Below are positions 13,232 through 16,671 of a stretch of 16,671 bases of DNA, piece by piece (the stretch's first letter is position 1; each line of letters opens with the position of its first letter). The DNA comes from Methanobacteriota archaeon. GTDB taxonomy: Archaea > Thermoplasmatota > Thermoplasmata > RBG-16-68-12. The translations under genes and the position numbers were made by a program. The stretch covers positions 1-16,671 of the forward strand of contig VBME01000151.1 of assembly GCA_005878995.1 (NCBI GenBank), given 5' to 3'. The notes beneath the pieces are model-generated. The model saw only the letters and a program-made list of their open reading frames with translations, was not told the DNA's origin and did not search any database.

Positions 13232-14068
13232 TCACTCCGCTTTCAGGTAGCGACTTGCGATGGCCGTTCCCGCGACGAGCATCCCGGTCGCGAAGAGGGC
13301 GAGGTAGCCCAGGTACGACCAGTCCACGGTCCCGAAGACGACGATCCCGCGGCCCAGCAGCGAGGAGAACGAGACCGGGTTGACGCTCGCGATCGCCTGC
13401 ATCCATGCGGGGAAGTTGGCCAGCGGGAGGAGGGCGCCGCTCGCGAACATGAGCGGCATCGTGATGAAGTTCGAGATCACGCCGGGCGTCTGCCAGTCCG
13501 TGCTCGACGCCGTCATGGCGAGGAAGAAGCACGACATGCCGAGCCCGAGGAAGAAGATCCCGAGGATCCATCCGGCCCACATGAGCGGATCGCCCGCGAA
13601 GCGCACGCCGAACACGAGGGCGGCCAGAATCATCACGGGAATCTGGATGAGCCCGCGGCTCGTCGACCCAAGGACCTTCGACCAGTAGACGGTCGCCTTG
13701 CTCGTCGGCGTCAGCAGGATCCGCTTCATGAATCCGAAGCGTTTGTCCTGGATCGTGCTCATCGATCCGAACATCCCGACGGTCAACATCGAGGTCGACA
13801 GGACCCCCGGAAGGAGGAACGCGATGTAGCTGTCGGTGTGGAAGATCTGTTGCACGAGAGCGGGCGAGGCACCGCTGAAACTGCTTCCGAAGAACGCGAG
13901 CCACATGAACGGCTGAACGAACGTGATCACGAGGACCCACGGATTCCGGAAGGTGCGGAGGAGCTCCCGACCGTACAGCCCGACGAACTGGCTCCGTTGG
14001 CTCACCCGCGGTCGTTCGGAGGCGAGCTGCCGCCGCGATGCGCGTGCGTAGGTCGTTTCCGTGCTCAT
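13232..14068 (-). CDS. ABC-2 type permease (DrrB-like), last gene of the export locus
   Basis: The 278-residue membrane protein has six predicted helices (about 44-61, 82-104, 139-156, 164-187, 197-217 and 251-271). It has the ABC-2 family features RELLRTFRNPWVLVITF before helix one, a coupling-type segment QDKRFGFMKRILLTPTSK, and the late motif SGALLPLANFPAWMQAIAS, then VNPVSF. It would form the membrane channel for the ATPase encoded just upstream, exporting a lipid, drug or polymer; the substrate is not readable. The ATG at 14068 overlaps the ATPase stop as ATGA, and AGGAGG lies eight bases upstream. No terminator is evident in the 67-base convergent gap after the gene. Confidence 0.92.
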   Translation of the reverse strand: MSTETTYARASRRQLASERPRVSQRSQFVGLYGRELLRTFRNPWVLVITFVQPFMWLAFFGSSFSGASPALVQQIFHTDSYIAFLLPGVLSTSMLTVGMFGSMSTIQDKRFGFMKRILLTPTSKATVYWSKVLGSTSRGLIQIPVMILAALVFGVRFAGDPLMWAGWILGIFFLGLGMSCFFLAMTASSTDWQTPGVISNFITMPLMFASGALLPLANFPAWMQAIASVNPVSFSSLLGRGIVVFGTVDWSYLGYLALFATGMLVAGTAIASRYLKAE

Positions 14069-15048
14069 TGTCGGGCCCTCCTCATCTGCGCGTAGAACTT
14101 GCGATAGTCGGGCACATCGGACCCCGGTTGATCGATCCGCTTGCCGGTGATGTCGAGGAACACGGTCTCAAGGCTCGGCTTCTCGACGTTAATCCGACGG
14201 ATCTCGTCCGTCTTGAGCGTCGAGAAGATGTGCGGGAGGACCTCCTCTGCGGCGGTCACGCGGAGGATCCACGTCTTCCCTTGCGTGCGGACCTCGGTGA
14301 CCCCGGGGATCGCGCGCAACTTCGTCTCGTCGACCGCTTCCCTCGTCTCGAGTTCGACGAAGTCCGCCTTGACCCGGGCCTTGAGGTCTGTCGGGCTCCC
14401 CGAGGCGACGAACTTCCCATGGTCGATGATCGAGATCTGCTCGCAGAGCGCGTCCGCCTCTTCGATGTAGTGGCTCGTCAACAGGACCGTGATTCCGAAC
14501 TCCTTGTTCACCCCGATGATCAAGTCCCAGAGCATGTGTCGCGTGTTCGCGTCGAGGCCGATCGTCGGCTCGTCCATGAACACGACCTCGGGTTGATGGA
14601 GCAAGGCGAGCGCGATCTCGAGTTTCTTGCGCATGCCGGTGGAGAAGGTCTTGACCCGATCCTTGCGACGGTCGAGGAGCCCGAAGTACGTCAGCAGGTT
14701 CTCCGCGCGGTCCTTCCACTCCGGCAGGCTCTGGAGCTTCGCCTGCAACCACAGGTTCTCCCACGCGGTGAAGTCGTCGTCCAAGATCACCTCGGAGGCA
14801 ACCCAACCGATGCGCTGCTTGACGTGCATCGGATCGCGACGGACGTTGAATCCGGCGACGTAGGCCTCCCCTTCCGTGATGTCGGTCAGGCCCGTGAGCA
14901 GCTTGATCATCGTCGTCTTGCCCGCGCCGTTCGGGCCCAGGAGTCCGAAGACGGTCCCCTCGCCCACCTTCAGGTTGACGTGGTCGACGGCCGTCAGCTT
15001 CCCGTACACCTTCGTCAGGTTTTCCGTTACGATGGCATTAGTGGCCAT
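14065..15048 (-). CDS. ABC transporter ATP-binding protein (DrrA-like)
   Basis: The 327-residue ATPase has Walker A GPNGAGKTT (38-46), signature FSTGM (135-139) in place of LSGGQ, Walker B VVFMDE (155-160), D-loop GLD (164-166) and H-loop H193. The usual Q-loop glutamine is not visible; the region reads WVASEVILDDDFT. The C-terminal about 100 residues (from VELETREAVDETKL) are the extra domain common in DrrA-type exporters. It energises the permease encoded immediately downstream. The ATG at 15048 is chosen because GGAGG lies seven to eight bases upstream, between it and an earlier in-frame ATG. The PadR gene ends 14 bases before it, suggesting a single transcript under PadR control. Confidence 0.93.
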   Translation of the reverse strand: MATNAIVTENLTKVYGKLTAVDHVNLKVGEGTVFGLLGPNGAGKTTMIKLLTGLTDITEGEAYVAGFNVRRDPMHVKQRIGWVASEVILDDDFTAWENLWLQAKLQSLPEWKDRAENLLTYFGLLDRRKDRVKTFSTGMRKKLEIALALLHQPEVVFMDEPTIGLDANTRHMLWDLIIGVNKEFGITVLLTSHYIEEADALCEQISIIDHGKFVASGSPTDLKARVKADFVELETREAVDETKLRAIPGVTEVRTQGKTWILRVTAAEEVLPHIFSTLKTDEIRRINVEKPSLETVFLDITGKRIDQPGSDVPDYRKFYAQMRRARQ

Positions 15049-15062
15049 GTAGCACCCTCCCA

Positions 15063-15539
15063 TCACTTCGAAAGGATCCGCAGCGCCTTTTCCCGCATCT
15101 CGATCACGACCCGACGGAGCTCGTTCGCCTGCTTCGGGGTGACTTCGTTCATGTTCGCCCGGAGGAGTTTGCCCGTGGCCCGGAACTCCCGGAACAGCGC
15201 GGCCCGCTCGGGTCCGACCGCGGACTCGAAGGCGCGGAACCGTTTCTCGATCTCCTTGCGACGGCTCCGCAGGTACGCCTTGCCTTCGCGGGTGATCTTG
15301 TAGGTCTTCCGCCGCTCCTCGCCGCTGACGGAGAGATACCCTTTTCGTAGGAGGGCCCTCAGGGCGGGATAGATCGCGCCCGCGCTGGGCTTGTAGAACC
15401 CGTGGTACCGTTCCTCGATCGCCTTGATGACCTCGTACCCGTGCATCGGGCGATCTTCGAGCAGGTGCAGCACGACCCCTTTGAAGTCGCCTTTGCCGAA
15501 GAAGTGGAAGAAACCGCCGAACTTCTCCGGGCCACTCAC
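15063..15539 (-). CDS. PadR-family transcriptional regulator
   Basis: The 158-residue protein has the PadR winged helix (about 18-95): FKGVVLHLLEDRPMHGYEVI, then GFYKPSAGAIYPALRALLRK, GYLSVSGEERRKTYKITREG and KAYL. A basic, helical C-terminal dimerisation region follows (about 96-158). PadR proteins are usually repressors that respond to small hydrophobic compounds and often control a neighbouring ABC or MFS exporter, which fits its place between two ABC modules. The GTG at 15539 overlaps the preceding permease stop as GTGA, with GGGAG eight bases upstream. The open frame continues far upstream, but that part is the shadow of the permease gene. Confidence 0.92.
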   Translation of the reverse strand: MSGPEKFGGFFHFFGKGDFKGVVLHLLEDRPMHGYEVIKAIEERYHGFYKPSAGAIYPALRALLRKGYLSVSGEERRKTYKITREGKAYLRSRRKEIEKRFRAFESAVGPERAALFREFRATGKLLRANMNEVTPKQANELRRVVIEMREKALRILSK

Positions 15540-16330
15540 GAGGACAGCTCCCGCCGACGGAACCAGAGGATCGCAAGGACCCCGCCTACGATCGCGTACG
15601 CTAGGAAGACGAGCAGCGAGGTCGCGGGATCGGGCACGAATCCGACGCTCGCCCCGCCTCCGGGGCCCGGCCGCACCTCGGCTCGACCGAGCACGTTCGT
15701 GATGATTCCGGAGGCCGACGTCGGGATGAACCAGGGGTCGATCTTCGCGGCCGGGAGGATCGCTCCGACGATGCTGAAGATCAGGGTGAACAGGAAGAAC
15801 GTGAGGACCGTCGCCGCGACCGTGCTCTTGAACGTCGCGGAGACGAGGTACGCGACGCCGACGACGGCCAGCATGTAGGCGAGCGCGTAGACGTAGGAGA
15901 GGCCGACATCCCAGGTCAGCGAGTGCGTGATGGCGAGGGCCGCGAGGGCCGCCCCGCCATAGTACAGGGAGATGACGGCGGCCGAGACGATCAGGCTCGC
16001 GGCGATCTTCCCGAGGACGAGCACCTCCCGGCGGACGGGGTTCGGGAACAGGAAGTAGCCCGTCCGCTTCTCGTGCTCCGAGACGAGCGCGTCCGCCGCG
16101 AACAGGACTCCACTGAGGACGACAAGTAGGCCGGTAAACGTTGCGAACGTCGAGACGAAGGCGTTCGGGGTCGAAGCGTACGGGATGCTGAGGGCCGGCG
16201 GGAGCCCGATGAACAGCGCGAGGATTAGCCCAACGAGAATCAAGATTCCCAGGAGACGACGGCCGCGGATGTATTTGCGAATCTCGTAACTCGCGACCGT
16301 GATGACTTGAGCGAGAGGGCTCGGCGTCAT
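15536..16330 (-). CDS. ABC-2 type permease of the first module
   Basis: The 264-residue membrane protein has six predicted helices (about 26-47, 58-80, 108-131, 143-164, 171-193 and 237-257). It has a cytosolic start with EIRKYIRGRRLLGILILVG and the conserved segment DALVSEHEKRTGYFLFPNPV before the third helix. That pattern is typical of NosY/YhaP-like ABC-2 permeases. A loop of about 40 residues (195-235), glycine- and proline-rich (RPGPGGGASVGFVP), lies outside before the last helix. The ATG at 16330 overlaps the upstream ATPase stop as ATGA. Its substrate is unknown. It forms a separate unit from the DrrB-like permease, with which it shares little visible similarity. Confidence 0.9.
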   Translation of the reverse strand: MTPSPLAQVITVASYEIRKYIRGRRLLGILILVGLILALFIGLPPALSIPYASTPNAFVSTFATFTGLLVVLSGVLFAADALVSEHEKRTGYFLFPNPVRREVLVLGKIAASLIVSAAVISLYYGGAALAALAITHSLTWDVGLSYVYALAYMLAVVGVAYLVSATFKSTVAATVLTFFLFTLIFSIVGAILPAAKIDPWFIPTSASGIITNVLGRAEVRPGPGGGASVGFVPDPATSLLVFLAYAIVGGVLAILWFRRRELSS

Positions 16331-16671
16331 AGTCGATCCGACTCCTGGATGCGGTCGAGGTAGAGCTGTTCAAGCGACGAGCCGAGCGGCCGGTACGTGA
16401 TGACCTTCAGGCCGCGGGAGACCATCGCCTCGAGGACGCGGGCCTGCCCCTCTTCGCCTCCGGAGATCCGGAGGTCGATGGTCGAGTCGCCCTCGTTCTT
16501 GATCTCCACGATTCCGGGGACCGCTGCGAGCGCTTCGAGGTCTTGCGGCGTCGGCGGACGGAGGAAGCTCGTCTGGAATGTGGACGTGTCAGAACCCCGG
16601 GAAAGGTCGCGCACGGAGCCGTGGATCAGGAGCTCTCCATGGTTCAGGAGCGCGACATCGTCGCAGACCTC
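16327..16671 (-). CDS. ABC transporter ATP-binding protein, C-terminal part (cut by window end)
   Basis: Only the last 114 residues are in the window; the gene continues beyond 16671. The visible part begins EVCDDVALLNHGELLIHGS, the segment that directly follows the H-loop in ABC ATPases. A C-terminal accessory domain follows, with a ferredoxin-like pattern (ALAAVPGIVEIKNEGDSTID through GLKVITYRPLGSSLEQLYLD) typical of the ATPases paired with ABC-2 exporters. It is the partner of the permease that follows, with which it overlaps by ATGA. The Walker motifs lie outside the window, so activity cannot be checked. It is probably the first or an early gene of the locus; the promoter is not visible. 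Confidence 0.88.
   Translation of the reverse strand, partial: EVCDDVALLNHGELLIHGSVRDLSRGSDTSTFQTSFLRPPTPQDLEALAAVPGIVEIKNEGDSTIDLRISGGEEGQARVLEAMVSRGLKVITYRPLGSSLEQLYLDRIQESDRL

Noticed and set aside
1..16671. CRISPR arrays, insertion sequences, tRNA or rRNA genes
   Set aside because: I saw no regularly spaced repeats, transposase motifs, paired terminal repeats, tRNA arms or conserved rRNA blocks on either strand. Short tRNA genes could be missed by eye.

Overview
The window is GC-rich and densely coded. It has no rRNA, tRNA, IS element or CRISPR array that I can see. An archaeal host is favoured, possibly a high-GC Thermoplasmatota-like lineage, but this is an inference. The reasons are TATA-like boxes about 25-30 bases before likely transcription starts, one apparently leaderless gene, a stand-alone tandem RAM (Lrp/AsnC effector) protein, and a PadR-controlled ABC-2 export locus. 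Shine-Dalgarno sites are also common, so a bacterial host is not excluded.

Layout. (1) 2-2380 is a housekeeping-like edge. It holds an amidohydrolase (+), a convergent VOC protein (-), a remnant of a CPBP/CAAX intramembrane protease (-) and a small four-helix membrane protein (-). (2) 2496-10230 is the centrepiece, a tight five-gene minus-strand operon. In transcription order it encodes a MoxR-type AAA+ ATPase, a DUF5682 protein (YehM-like, with EreA/ChaN/TraB-type motifs), an unassigned helical HEAT-like protein, a VWA protein with an intact MIDAS, and a SWIM zinc-finger protein. Four of the five match the order and kinds of the uncharacterised E. coli yehL-yehM-yehP-yehQ cluster; the helical protein is an extra component. 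(3) 10231-10568 is a 338-base divergent intergenic region with TATA candidates, repeats and a hairpin-rich leader. It separates the operon from a HTH-less tandem RAM-domain protein. (4) 11225-13164 holds small genes: a basic hypothetical protein, an SRPBCC-fold protein, a DUF1761 membrane protein, and a lipocalin/DUF1579-like gene broken by one extra base in a C run. (5) 13232-16671 (-) is a five-gene ABC-2 locus: ATPase (cut by the window end), permease, PadR regulator, second ATPase and second permease. All junctions are translationally coupled or close.

How the genes work together. In the central operon, the MoxR ATPase plus MIDAS VWA protein form the classic pair that remodels or activates client proteins. 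DUF5682 is a candidate hydrolase or effector. The SWIM protein could recognise nucleic acid or protein, and the helical protein could be a scaffold. Nearly every junction overlaps or is within 14 bases, implying fixed stoichiometry. This is the most interesting part of the window; its biological role is unknown and is inferred here only from family and context.
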